From contig JACBWW010000022.1 in NCBI GenBank assembly GCA_020086605.1, positions 2,308,236-2,372,235 on the forward strand: a stretch of 64,000 nucleotides of DNA. Direction: 5' to 3'. Position numbers and translations under genes: made by a program. The notes beneath the pieces are model-generated. The model saw only the letters and a list, made by a program, of their open reading frames with translations. It ran no database searches and was not told the origin of the DNA. Positions within the stretch are counted from its first letter, which is position 1; the number at the start of each line of letters is the position of its first letter. Source of the DNA: Lanius collurio (taxonomy: Eukaryota > Chordata > Aves > Passeriformes > Laniidae). Of this stretch, positions 1 to 10,195 are shown in pieces.

Positions 1-967
1 ACTCAAAGTTCCTTTTCAGTGTGGCTCTGAGCACTGAGTGGTTTGCTAAGCAATGCTGGTCAAAGCACTGTTATTGTTTGCCAATAGGAAAGAAAAAAAA
101 CTTCTTTTTTCTTCTCTTTAAATGCAGTTGTATTTTACTGCAAAGGAGGGGGAACTGAAAATAATTTTCTGCGTCAGTATTATCAATTATCCAAAGCCCA
201 TTTGTACCATTATGACTTTAATGTTCTCCCAATAGAAATATAATTCTCATTATTTTTATTGGGTTTTATTTTTATATTGCTATTAAATGCATATCACCAG
301 ATTTTCTGTTTTCTTAAACTGTGTGGGCCAAATATCCAGCCCAGTATGAAATCCTGACTTTGAAACTGTGCCCCTGGGCTCAAGCATGGATGCAACATGC
401 ACAATGGTGATGCTGAAATTGCTTAGGCATGGGATCATTTATACAAATAAAGCTATGCAAACAAACTTAGTGCTCTTGAATTTTGCCGTAACCACCAAAG
501 CATACTTGGTAGAAATCATATTTTCAAACAATCCTCTTTCTTGACCCAAAAGGACTAGTATTAGGGAGCAGGAAATGATGCCCTTCAGCACAATTCATTA
601 AAACATACTAAGCTCTTAACAGAAAAAAATTCTGAAAGAATGGGAACTGTTTGAGAATATGGTTTATTTGATATTGTTCTACAGATGTTTTAGAATCAAG
701 ACATATTTAATCCCAGTTCCCTCTTCTCCAAAGGTAGAAAGGGAGGGGGTAAAATTATGTATTCCAACAGGGGACAAATTACTGTCATGATTCTGTTGTA
801 AGAGGTAGCAATTCTAGTCTTTTCATGCATATTTAGTAAGTAGGGACATCCTCTCTTTCACAATTCAGTTTGTATTTGTTATAGTTAATACTAAGATGGC
901 ATTCTTTTTGTATATTAAATCAAATGCCTAGACATTACCAAAATAAACCACACTTTTTCTTTTACAG
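1..967. other. Unique AT-rich sequence, no gene seen
   Basis: The stretch is AT-rich with short T and A runs and no open frame of note on either strand. Its last 25 bases form a pyrimidine-rich tract ending in TTTTACAG at 960-967, a good 3' splice acceptor for the segment that follows. I recognise no dispersed repeat in it. Confidence 0.6.
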
Positions 968-1153
968 GCATTCACACGTCTCAAGGAATAAATGCAAAGC
1001 AGGCACCAGATGAGCATGAAAAGTTTCCCAACGTGCTTGGCTTGCTCTAGGAGAACACTCACTAAAGAAATCCAGAAACATTGCATTTGAATGCAAAACT
1101 TCTCTGGCTTCAACCCTCTTATCCATAATCGTTCTGAAAGAATAATTTACCAG
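968..1153 (+). other. Candidate exon (strong acceptor, perfect donor)
   Basis: This 186-base segment is preceded by CACTTTTTCTTTTACAG and followed by CAG|GTAAGT, a full match to the U1 donor consensus. A second donor-like site (CTG|GTGAGT) lies at 1181-1187. The length is typical of an internal vertebrate exon. No frame is open throughout: the frame in phase with the first base has stops at 989-991 and 1088-1090, then reopens with ATG at 1091 and stays open to the donor (21 codons). That part could join in phase 0 to the segment at 3056. It may be a noncoding RNA exon, a 5' exon of a small-protein transcript, or chance. I do not recognise a gene. Confidence 0.35.
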
Positions 1154-1989
1154 GTAAGTCCCTCTCTGAACATCCCCTCTGGTGAGTTTTGTGTCCCTGA
1201 CCAAGACATGCTGCCCCTGCAAGTTGTCCTGGGGAGCTGCTTTGGTCAGCATGAATAATGAAGCTCCTGGGCTGAGTTGGGGCTGAGCAGGCTGGATAAG
1301 CCCTCTCCCCAGACCTACATGATGGTCCTTAAGCAGGCTCCCAGTGTAATTTTAAACTTCACTTCATCATAATGATAGGCTACAAATGAGCCTCCTATGA
1401 ACATAATAAGTACAGTGAAAAAGACAAACTACTGTAAGAAGCACTATGGCAAATACCAACTGGAACCAGGACAAAAACCAGTAAGGACATGTACCTGTGC
1501 CCTGAAACTGCCCTCCAGCACATCCATGGGCCTGGCAGAGACTCACATGAGCAGGCACCAAAGGGTGGGTATAAAGACTCCTGAGTTACCTTATTCCTCA
1601 TTTTTAGTTTTACTTGTGATCCAGTGCTCTCCCAACCTACAGATTTACAAGGTTTCATTGTTTCATACAGTAAAAGCTGATATATCAACTCTCTTTTTTT
1701 GCCTCACAATTCCAGCTCAGAGACTTTTGTTTGCCTTAATGAATTTTGTTTGCATAGTTGACTGGCATCAGGTTAAGTAGGTATTGAAATGTGATATAAC
1801 AACCTAATCAACCGTTAACAGGTATAGAAAAAACCCTGACAAGGAACAGTCTGAAACCTGTTCATGATGAGATTCTTTCTGATAAGGCAAAAAAGAGAAG
1901 TGTAGGACCAATTTATGCATAAATTGGTCACATTTTCACACCTAGGCCCCAATTTTCTAAAAAGAATTTAACATTATATTTATATTGAT
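1154..1989. other. Sequence without recognised gene; one 127-codon open frame
   Basis: The first 180 bases are GC-richer than the flanks. An open frame of 127 codons on the plus strand (1397-1780) overlaps a 97-codon minus-strand frame (1395-1688). Its product shows no domain, signal peptide or repeat that I recognise, so I do not call it a gene. If the exon at 968-1153 is real, this stretch is intron. The perfect palindrome at 1906-1929 is listed separately. Confidence 0.5.
1906..1929. repeat. Perfect 24-bp palindrome
   Basis: The arm GACCAATTTATG is followed directly by its exact reverse complement CATAAATTGGTC, with no spacer. The next base pair outward (1905/1930) does not match. It lies about 60-80 bp upstream of the first reverse-transcriptase-like sequence, but I cannot tie it to that element. 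Confidence 0.9.
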
Positions 1990-2570
1990 AAGCCTAACAA
2001 TGTTGAACCACGACTATGGGATGATCTGTTACAATTCACATCCAAAGCGACCAGAAGGAATAATTGGAAACCCTCCAGCATTTCAAGAAATAGAAGCAGC
2101 CTTGAAAAAGATGAAAACTGCCGTACAAGGTCTGGCTTTTGCTGAAATTACAACATAAATTCCAAATGAAGGATGGCCAAGAATAATTCAACAATTACAA
2201 ATTCCCCTCTAAAGACACAGGGAATGCTACAAGATCAGAGAAATTGAGTCATCCCAAATGTCTTCAAATGAAAAAAAAACCCCAACATAGTAATGACTAC
2301 AGGCTGACTGAGACACTTGATAGACTGTATCACTGATTGATTGCACAGTGGTTTTAGCTGAATAACCAGTTTTTATGATATGAATATCAATAGTTGGCTA
2401 CATAAATAGAAAGGATGTGTGCCAAAAAATTATGGAAATCCTGAAACTCATTATCAGTGTGTGAGTCAACCTTAAGGTATATTAGACTGTCTTTAATGGT
2501 CTACAATCATTCTGACATCTCCAAGGCAAGAGCACCCATAAAAGCCAAACTGATTTCCCACACAAGCCAG
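1990..2570 (+). mobile_element. Decayed non-LTR retrotransposon (reverse transcriptase remnant)
   Basis: Conceptual translation gives several short blocks in the order expected of a LINE reverse transcriptase, interrupted by stops and frameshifts. Near 2070-2120 a frame reads NPPAFQEIEAALKKMK, matching the pre-RT block PPxxxEVExAIKxMK of RTE-like and L1-like elements; the NGKxxGPDG block that normally follows is lost. At 2168-2200 comes GWPRIIQQL, at about 2290-2325 NDYRLTETLDRL (compare NYRGISLL...NRL), and near 2430-2515 an LWK...C...LRYIRLSLMVY block resembling LWKILxxxGCPxxFIxIxxxLH. CR1 proteins read differently here, so CR1 is unlikely. It is a fossil with no intact open frame. The clade (RTE-like, such as AviRTE, or an older amniote LINE) is inference. 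Confidence 0.6.
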
Positions 2571-3055
2571 GCCAGCAAGGCCAACCTGTCACGTGCAAGT
2601 ATCTCAAACAAGCAAAAACTAAATATCCACCACTAAATATCTGATGAGATTGTGATTCCTTCTAGGAACAATCTTTGCAAGAATCAACTTGCTCAACAGG
2701 GAGGAGGGAGCCCTCCTTGGAGTAGTGCCTTAAGTCCCACAGATACCTAGGTGAAGCCATACACAGTCTCTTAAAAAATGTACACCAAATGAAGATAGAT
2801 ATTACCACCTATACACCAAGGCTGAAAGGCACAGAGATCCTTTCTTTCTCTCCTCCTCCAAAGTTTAGCACAAAAATATAGATGTCAGTGAATGCTGGTG
2901 CTGGTTACAGCAGCCCAGGTTTTGTGGTCTCACCATCAGCCTTTCCCATCCCCAAATGCTGGCAGGACATCCCATGCTACTGGCTGACCTCTTCAGGGAT
3001 CTCTCCTACTAGTCCATCCCTTCTTCATCTTTTCCCTATTCCCTCCCTTCCACAG
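2571..3055. other. Probable continuation of the LINE remnant, then a pyrimidine tract
   Basis: To about 2850 the sequence may be further decayed LINE (a TACCTAGG stretch near 2744 could be a relic of the YLG block), but I cannot show this. From about 2995 to 3050 the plus strand is very pyrimidine-rich and ends in CTTCCACAG at 3047-3055, a textbook splice acceptor. Confidence 0.4.
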
Positions 3056-3165
3056 GAGTGGTTTAACCAAGGCAAGGTCACAGGTGAGGTGACAGCCACG
3101 CCTGTACATGAGGTTTCTTACTCTACAACAGCTCTAGAGTAATAAAATAAACTTCAGTTGAGCGA
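3056..3165 (+). other. Candidate terminal exon with stop codon and poly(A) signal
   Basis: The segment follows a roughly 50-base pyrimidine tract ending in CACAG. A frame open from its first base runs 28 codons (EWFNQGKVTG... to ...SYSTTALE) and stops at TAA 3140-3142. That stop overlaps AATAAA at 3141-3146, and a T-rich stretch follows at 3172-3180, as expected downstream of a cleavage site. The end coordinate is therefore approximate. The frame is in phase with the last 21 codons of the candidate exon at 968-1153. No known family is recognised. A poly(A) signal so close to the stop would leave almost no 3' UTR, which is unusual. Confidence 0.35.
3141..3146 (+). promoter_or_regulatory. AATAAA poly(A) signal candidate
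   Basis: AATAAA is followed about 30 bases later by TCCTTTTTTCCC, a plausible U-rich downstream element. It fits the terminal-exon model just upstream. Isolated AATAAA motifs are common in AT-rich DNA. Confidence 0.35.
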
Positions 3166-3169
3166 GGTC

Positions 3170-5985
3170 ATCCTTTTTTCCCTAACTTGTTAAACTGGAG
3201 AAGAAGGAAAGTAATCCTTACAGGATAAAGGCACTGTATTTATTTCAAACAATTTTTTTCAGTTATAATAAAAGTAAATTAAAAAAATAAATTCAAAAAT
3301 TAGAAGGAAAATTCAGAACAAAGTCAAGTGAAATAAAACAACATTATCTGTTTTGAAAATGTCTGGATGAAACGCTAAATGAAGGCAGTGAAATGACATA
3401 GTTGGAAAACACAGGGGTGAAACAGCAAGAAATTTTCTGGGTTTTTTTTAAACCTTTCTTTATGTGAACAATCTAGCGCAACCAAGAAGAATTTAACAAT
3501 ATTTTAGTATTGCTGATTCTCTTTTTTTCACACACAAACATATAAAAAAAGATTCAAATGAAAATTTTTTCTCTGTTGTTCGTGTAAACTAACACACCCA
3601 GATGACCTGGAGAGGTCATAAACACCCTCAACCAACCATGGACGACAAATCTGAAATTAGAGCTCATCTTTGGAGATAGACTGAGGACAATGCTGAGGCC
3701 ATCCTGAAGTCAGACTCTGAAGTATCTGCTGTGCTATTGCACGGCCCCCTAAATCAGAAACCCTAAGCCATGACCAAAGCTGCCTTGTTTCTTAGGTGTT
3801 CCTGGCAACTGGACTGCAATGCTCACCAGGATGAGCTGGTTCACATGAACAATATATTCCATCTCTGTTTCCTCTCCCCCACCTCCCCATGGGATGACGA
3901 AGTTGAAGCATTTTTCTCTCCAAAGCATTTTTCTTCCTTCCCAGTCCTGGAAGTCCCCCAGATCCCTAGTGGGCTACTGGGGCTTTGTGCAGTATCCAAG
4001 AATTAGATATATTTTAAAAGACAGCCAATACTTCAGCCTCATTTTAGATGTGGATTTTTTTTTTCTTTCTTTTGAGTTGGGTGGAGGTTCCTATTTCTGT
4101 AACTGTGGTTTATAACTGAAAAAATCTGCCTACTTAGTGCCCAACTAGCCAACTTTCCCATCAAAGACAGGGTTAGTGTTAGGAGATATATATATATATG
4201 TAGCTGGGTGCCTAAGTGCTTACTATTGCATAAACCAGTGTAATTTAAAGCTATGATGCCAGCACCTTATTTCTAAGGGATTTCAGGAGTGTGAATGTAT
4301 GCTAGAGAGTGGGTCAGAAAGAGAAAGTCAATAATTCATAGTATACTTCTACAGGATACTCCTTAGAGGATCTCTAAAGTGCATCACTGACATTTATTAA
4401 CAGATCCTTAGAAGACTCTCCTTGAAAGGCACAGAGACAGTATTATGGTGCCATTTTATAGAGGGGAAACCTGAGGTAGGAATTCAAAGATATGTACTAT
4501 TTCACCGAGACATTAAATGAACAAGCCAAGATGGAATCCAAGCATTTTTCCTTCCCAAGGTAAAATTGTACTGGAGTGCACTTCTGTGCAAGATTTCACT
4601 TATAACCAGCAGGAACCAGCAGCAAAGGTGTAGTTCAGGTCACATGCAGTGGGTGCAGTCACACACCTGAGTGTGACCAGTGTTATCTCCACAGAAAACA
4701 CCGTTACCACAAAGCAGAGATCAGGGTCTACGTGAAACTAATCAGACATTTTTATTTTGTAGGTTTGGCACAGGATGGGTGACATTTCATTCAGCAGAAA
4801 AATAAACAAGAGAACATCCTGGGTGACCAGACCAAGAATAGGCTGAAAAGGTTGCTGAGCTTGATGCTACGAATTTTCAGGGTTGCAGCTCTGGGCTTTG
4901 CAAGTGGTGCTGCCCCATTCATCTTTGATGATGGTGATAAATCCCAGAAGCAATTAATCTTCCCCTAGAAACACTGCTGCATTATATTTATACTTTTCCT
5001 TTGTAATTCTTTTTTTTTCTATTGACATAGAGAAGGAACTGTCTACCTTGAGTCAGAGCAGCATATATTTTAAATTATTACAAATACTCGCAATCAAGAA
5101 GCAGAAAGGGAGAAAAGAAAGAAAGTAGGAAGAAGCCTGTGCAGTGCAGTAAGAAGGATGCCTGGCAGTATATGGACATTCCTCTCAAACTAATGTTAGA
5201 ACACACACTTTGGCATCTAAAATCTTCCACAATTCTTAGCCACTGATACCCTATAAAGCTGAGAAATGGCCACTGCCACCAAAGCTGTGCCAGCTCCCAT
5301 CCCACTTCCCTCCAGCCAAGGGAAGCACCCAACACCAGCCTGGCAGGAGAGACATGCAGATGGACCACAGCGCCCACTCAGCTGGAAATGATGTTGTTAC
5401 CCAGGACTCAGGACACAATTAAAGCACAATATTTAAGCACTGCTGCTCACCTTTGAGAGAAAAAGCCACAATCCTGCATTGCCTGGACATGGAGTTAGTC
5501 CCACGTGGCAATGTGGCACTGAAAATCAAAGTTTGATGGAGCTTTTTTAGTATTTTCATTATTAAATAAAGCATATAGTGATTTCAGGTATGGCCAGACT
5601 TGGTCCCAGGAGTTTCTGCCTGATGATGGTGGGCAGCAAGGAGATTTTTACACTCACAAAACACTTGTTGGATCTTTGAATAATCCAAGACTATGCAGTA
5701 GGGCAAGACATTCCTGCAGTTCATCTTCACAAAACATGATGTCACTTATGTACAGACTCTTAATCCTATTCCTCCTCCAATTTTCCTTTCAAATATGTGT
5801 TTTGTACGGAGTTATCCATCAGACAGCACATTGTCAATGAGATGTGTCATTGCTCTGTGTGTACTCCGATAAAATGAACCTAATGCATATGTAAATCTGC
5901 CTTCTCAGGAAAAGTGTGCTGAAACACATTTGACTTGAAATCTCAATGCAGAAAGATTTAAGAAGGGTAGAGATGAAAGTGCCCA
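3170..5985. other. AT-rich sequence, nothing recognised
   Basis: No open frame exceeds about 100 codons and none looks like a known protein. A short (AT)n run lies at 4185-4199 and small A and T runs are scattered. A donor-like AAAG|GTGAGC occurs on the minus strand at about 5450, with no clear partner exon. Confidence 0.55.
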
Positions 5986-5989
5986 ACTG

Positions 5990-6330
5990 CAAGAGCGAAG
6001 CCGCAGCCCTTGGGATGCAGACCCACAGTCCAAGGAGGGACCCACAAAAGCCGGGGTGCCCAGTGGGGCAGCACCGCCAGAGCCACGCACTGCACCGGGG
6101 ATGGCCCCAGATCCCGGGGGCCCTGCACCCCACCCCGAGGCTGCAGGGAGGGAGCAGGTCCTGGTCCCAGCACCCTGTGGGTGCCAGCAGTGCCTGGAGC
6201 AGCAGCCACGTAACCTTGTAGAGCGCTAATGGGATCACTCGGCAGCAGCACACGCTGCTCTCAGGGTCTGTGCGGCTGCAGGCGCGGCGAAGGGAGCACA
6301 GAGACCTCCACGGGAAGAGACTAAATAAAT
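5990..6330. other. CpG-rich GC patch
   Basis: About 340 bases carry roughly 18-20 CpG dinucleotides, including GGCGCGGCG near 6281-6291, in a window that is otherwise CpG-poor and AT-rich. Five overlapping open frames on both strands (67-139 codons) arise from the composition, so none is called a gene. No TATA box or recognisable first exon is seen. It could be a small orphan CpG island, a methylation-resistant enhancer or promoter, or part of an unrecognised repeat. Confidence 0.5.
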
Positions 6331-6378
6331 CCTCATCCTGCTAACACGGACTTACCCAATTGTTGGGGTGCTTTTCAC

Positions 6379-6420
6379 ATTTATTTATTTATTTTTATGT
6401 TTATTTATTTATTTATTTTT
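6379..6420. repeat. (TTTA)n microsatellite
   Basis: Two imperfect blocks of TTTA units are separated by TTTTATG. The repeat borders the CpG-rich patch on its right. Confidence 0.9.
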
Positions 6421-9400
6421 AAAGGCAGCTCTTTGGAATGGGCTCTTGAATGTAACCATTTACAATAATTTGAGCTAGAAACAATTTAAGGAAAGGATTT
6501 TAAGATATCGTCAGGCAAATTGCTTTGTTGACAACAGATATTAAGTGCAGTTTATCCTGGCTGCAATTAGGCACTGTTTTCCCCGTTTTATGATCATAAC
6601 ATGTTTTCTTTATTATTAAAGAGTTTACAAAACACTGCAATGTTAATAGATACCTGCTGAAAAGAGTAAAAATAGGCATTAAGGACATTAATGGAAAGTT
6701 CATCAGAAACTGCAAAAATGGTTCCATCCTACAAGTAACTAACTATTAATATATATAACTGATTTAAAAACAAGCCAGTAAAGTTATTAGTGATGCATAA
6801 GGACATAAGTGCATGGACCTTGCCATCCATATTTGCAGAATTTGCAGGAAGAAATGTAAGGAGCCATAAGGTGGAAGGAAATTTCCAAGTTATACAGACA
6901 CACACCTCCTGTTCTAAAAACCAGTATTTCTTAGTTTTCAACTCAAACTCCAAGTTTATATATGCCATATCTTAAATGTTACAGACTACATACACAGAGA
7001 AAGCTTTTCTGCTTTGTAACAGCATCAGTGGATGGATCTGTGACTTTGCTCTGCTGCCTTTGAGAGCAGGGGTGGGGTGTTCTTTACAGAAGAAAAGTGA
7101 AAACCAAAGCTGTTTTTATAAAGTATTTTTATGAGAGAATGACTGCCTCTGTGGTTTGAAAGTAGAAGGTATAAATAAAAGACCTGTGTGATCTGAAAAT
7201 ATGTTCGTTTTTAAGCTGCACCTTTTAAAAGAATATCTCAAACCCTGAAAACCTGCTGCTGAATTTTGCTGTTTAAAGTAACAAGGTGCATCCTTCTTCA
7301 CAGCAAGTAATATACTGAATCACTTGTGCCACATATCTCTTGGAGGATGTTGTGCCTAAGTTCAGTGAAAGGCTTTGTTTTGGTTTCTAAGTGCTTTCTT
7401 GTTTATTTGAAATGGCAGTATTTACATCTCATAGCTTATTAACTCTAATCACCCAGTTCAGTAATTAAAAAAAGGCAGAGTTGTCTACTGACATTGATCA
7501 CAATACAAAAAGCTGTAGTACAAAGAGTCTAATGAAATATTTTTGTAAATTGTAAAAAAGGATAATTATGAGAACAGGAAAAACACCCTAACTGCAAAGC
7601 TTCTTTTAATGGCATCAATATGACATTGCTCAGCTAAGGTAGTGAAGCAAAGCTGGGAGATTGTGAAGTTTTACAGGGCAATAACAAATATATTTATGCT
7701 TTTGCAGCTTTCAGGTGATTTAATAGGATGATACTTGAGATTTAAAAATAAAAAAAAAAAGTAGAATTTAATTCTCACCTCTATATAAAGAGTTGGGAAA
7801 GAAAAGGCAAATAATCCACTTTCTGCAAATGGAGCAGGTGACGCTGAAATCCATCTGCAGGTAAAGGTGATTTTTCTTCCTTCAAAGGAACTTCTCCTTT
7901 TATTGATAACCATCTGTTGAACATTTAATTTTATGAGATTATTTTCAAAACAGAAAGTCTCTATATTATGACTTTTCATCTACAAATAGTATTGTTGAAA
8001 TTTCAAAGACACTATATTTGATAACTAACACTTAATGCTTACTGCCCTTTGCAAAGTATTCTGGACAGAAGGTTAGAAACTGACATTTCCAGTTGAAAAT
8101 AATGCATTGTCAAACAAGAAAACTGCAGGCTATAATTTTTAACACATGCATCTATTATTTTAAACATGAAACATTGCATCAATTTGACATTAATTTATAT
8201 AATAGGGACAGAAAAGGATAATGCAATTTTCAGGGGCTATCTACATTTAATTAACTAGCAGCAGTCGCCTGTAACAAAAGAAAACTCCACTGCAAAAAAT
8301 AAAGCCTGTTTGTGTACCTTCTATCATGCATTATTGAAGCACACAATGTCATTATATGAAATAATAAGTGCTTAAATAGAGACAGCAACTAATAAATGCA
8401 GACACAAAACTTTCATAAAAGTTTGTAAATACAGTATTGTATGGAAATTCTGATGCATATTAGCTCTCATATGCACTGTAAAATGTTTTATTATGAAAAA
8501 AAGTGGGTAAGATACTTATCTTTTAAATTGGAGTTTAATATTTTATTAGTGCCAGGCACATAATTCTCATCAAATGGCAGGAAACTCTTTTTTGTACAGA
8601 TATAAATGTCTAGAGTTTAATATTTCAAAGATAAGTACCTACTACTGCATCTATCACACTGCAGCTTAATGGAATTTACTTTTTCTTAAATATTTATACT
8701 GTATGTGTGTTTGGTTGTCAAATGATTGTATAACTACTGAGAGAGAGCTGATAAGTTGGGTAACAATCTTGCAAATTATTATTTTTCAAATTTGAAATGT
8801 TTAAAATCTTGAATACAGTAAAGAATACAGGATTTTAGAATTTCACAACATGCAATTTTCTTGGAAAAATAGTACTCTGTAATTGAAAACCAAACAAAAA
8901 AAGTTCTTCCAAGTGAATCCTCCATGGCAGAAATCGTCTGACCCAAACAAATTACATTTGAAGAAAAACAGAATGACATTAGCAAGAAATATTTCCTGAG
9001 AATCCAAAATACACAGTAGTGAGCAAATTAAACTGAGCCCAGTCTTTGATATTTCCAGTGTAATGTACAGAGAGCATCATTCAGGTTCTGCAATACCGCA
9101 AACTATTTCATCAGTTCTGAGAAATGCTTTCTGATCCATGCTGATACAATTACCTAGCCTTTATTGGCAATTTAGACCTGCTTTTAGGGACATTTTAGAG
9201 CAAATGATGTTTTCTTGATATTTTAAAAAAGCAGCACTATTTGCTATACCTTTGGGATAAGGTAGAAATGGAGTTAGAGGCTCATTAAATATCTGATTGG
9301 TACAATGTGGTTTTTGTTACTGTGGACTAAACTACCAAAAATGAAGATATGTTCTGCTCCCCCTTGCAATCAAATGGTATTTTTATTTGGAATGTGTCTG

Positions 9401-10080
9401 TAAAATATCAGCTGGCATTTGCTACTACTGTACCACTTAGAAGAGCATTAAAATCTGCCTAATAATTGAAAGATGTTGAAACTTCCCTAATAAATTTTTA
9501 ATATGAGCATGTGTGAAGGGCACACCATATCTTTCTTTGTTCCTATAAAAACCTGATGTCCAGACTATGACCAAGTGAGCCTGAATTCCTTTTGATGTTT
9601 CTGTAAGTAGAAAAAAAGTGAAGCAGTTACAGAGATGAAAAAAGTAAAATGAGATACTCTTAAATGTTTTTTACACAGGGATCTAACTGAAATGACATCT
9701 GAAACTAGACATCAGTCTCCTGAATGACACAAAGCCCAAAAGCTCTTATCAGTTTGTCTTCCAACTGGCATAGCTTTGAGTCTTAAAGACAGATGCAGCA
9801 GCCTTAAATTTTAGACTTTAATTCAAGCCTTGCTTTCGTTAGCACTGGCAAAGCTGTTAAATTAGGTCCTCTTGTCCTCATTGCTTTCAATAGCAGATAC
9901 AGTCAAAAGTAGACTCAAAAGTTGTATCAATTAATATTTCTGTGATATTTTCAAATGTTTGCAATTCCTTCCTGCTTTCAGAAATTTCACAAGAGTGTTT
10001 CTGAGTTCTCTATATCACACAGCTATTTTTATGCCATATTGGTTTGAGTAAATAAGACACAGGAAAGTGTGATAAATCAG
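6421..10080. other. Long AT-rich block, no gene
   Basis: These 3.7 kb hold almost no open frame above 80 codons and no recognisable dispersed repeat. The many TAAT-type, ATGCAAAT-like and ATTTAAAT-like words are what conserved regulatory DNA near developmental genes often shows, but AT-rich DNA gives them by chance too. I see nothing specific enough to call. Confidence 0.5.
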
Positions 10081-10195
10081 GAACATACCATTGTAATAAA
10101 TAAAAGCTGATAATTTAAAATCCTTTTAGATGGAAGTGAGACGCCTCATGAGAATACTGGTGTGGTAAATAAAATCTGCTAATTTAAATCTTCCA
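10081..10195. repeat. Diverged direct duplication, period about 69 bp
   Basis: TAAATAAAAGCTGATAATTT (from 10097) recurs as TAAATAAAATCTGCTAATTT (from 10166). Similarity extends left into GAACATACCA versus GAATACTGGT and right into AAAATCC versus AAATCTT. It is an old tandem duplication or a pair of related sites. Confidence 0.6.

Noticed and set aside
1397..1780. 127-codon plus-strand frame
   Set aside because: No recognisable protein features; would be intronic in the transcript model and overlaps a minus-strand frame of similar quality.
5834..6253. 139-codon minus-strand frame and four overlapping frames
   Set aside because: All come from one GC-rich patch with few stop codons on either strand; mutual overlap in five frames argues against coding.
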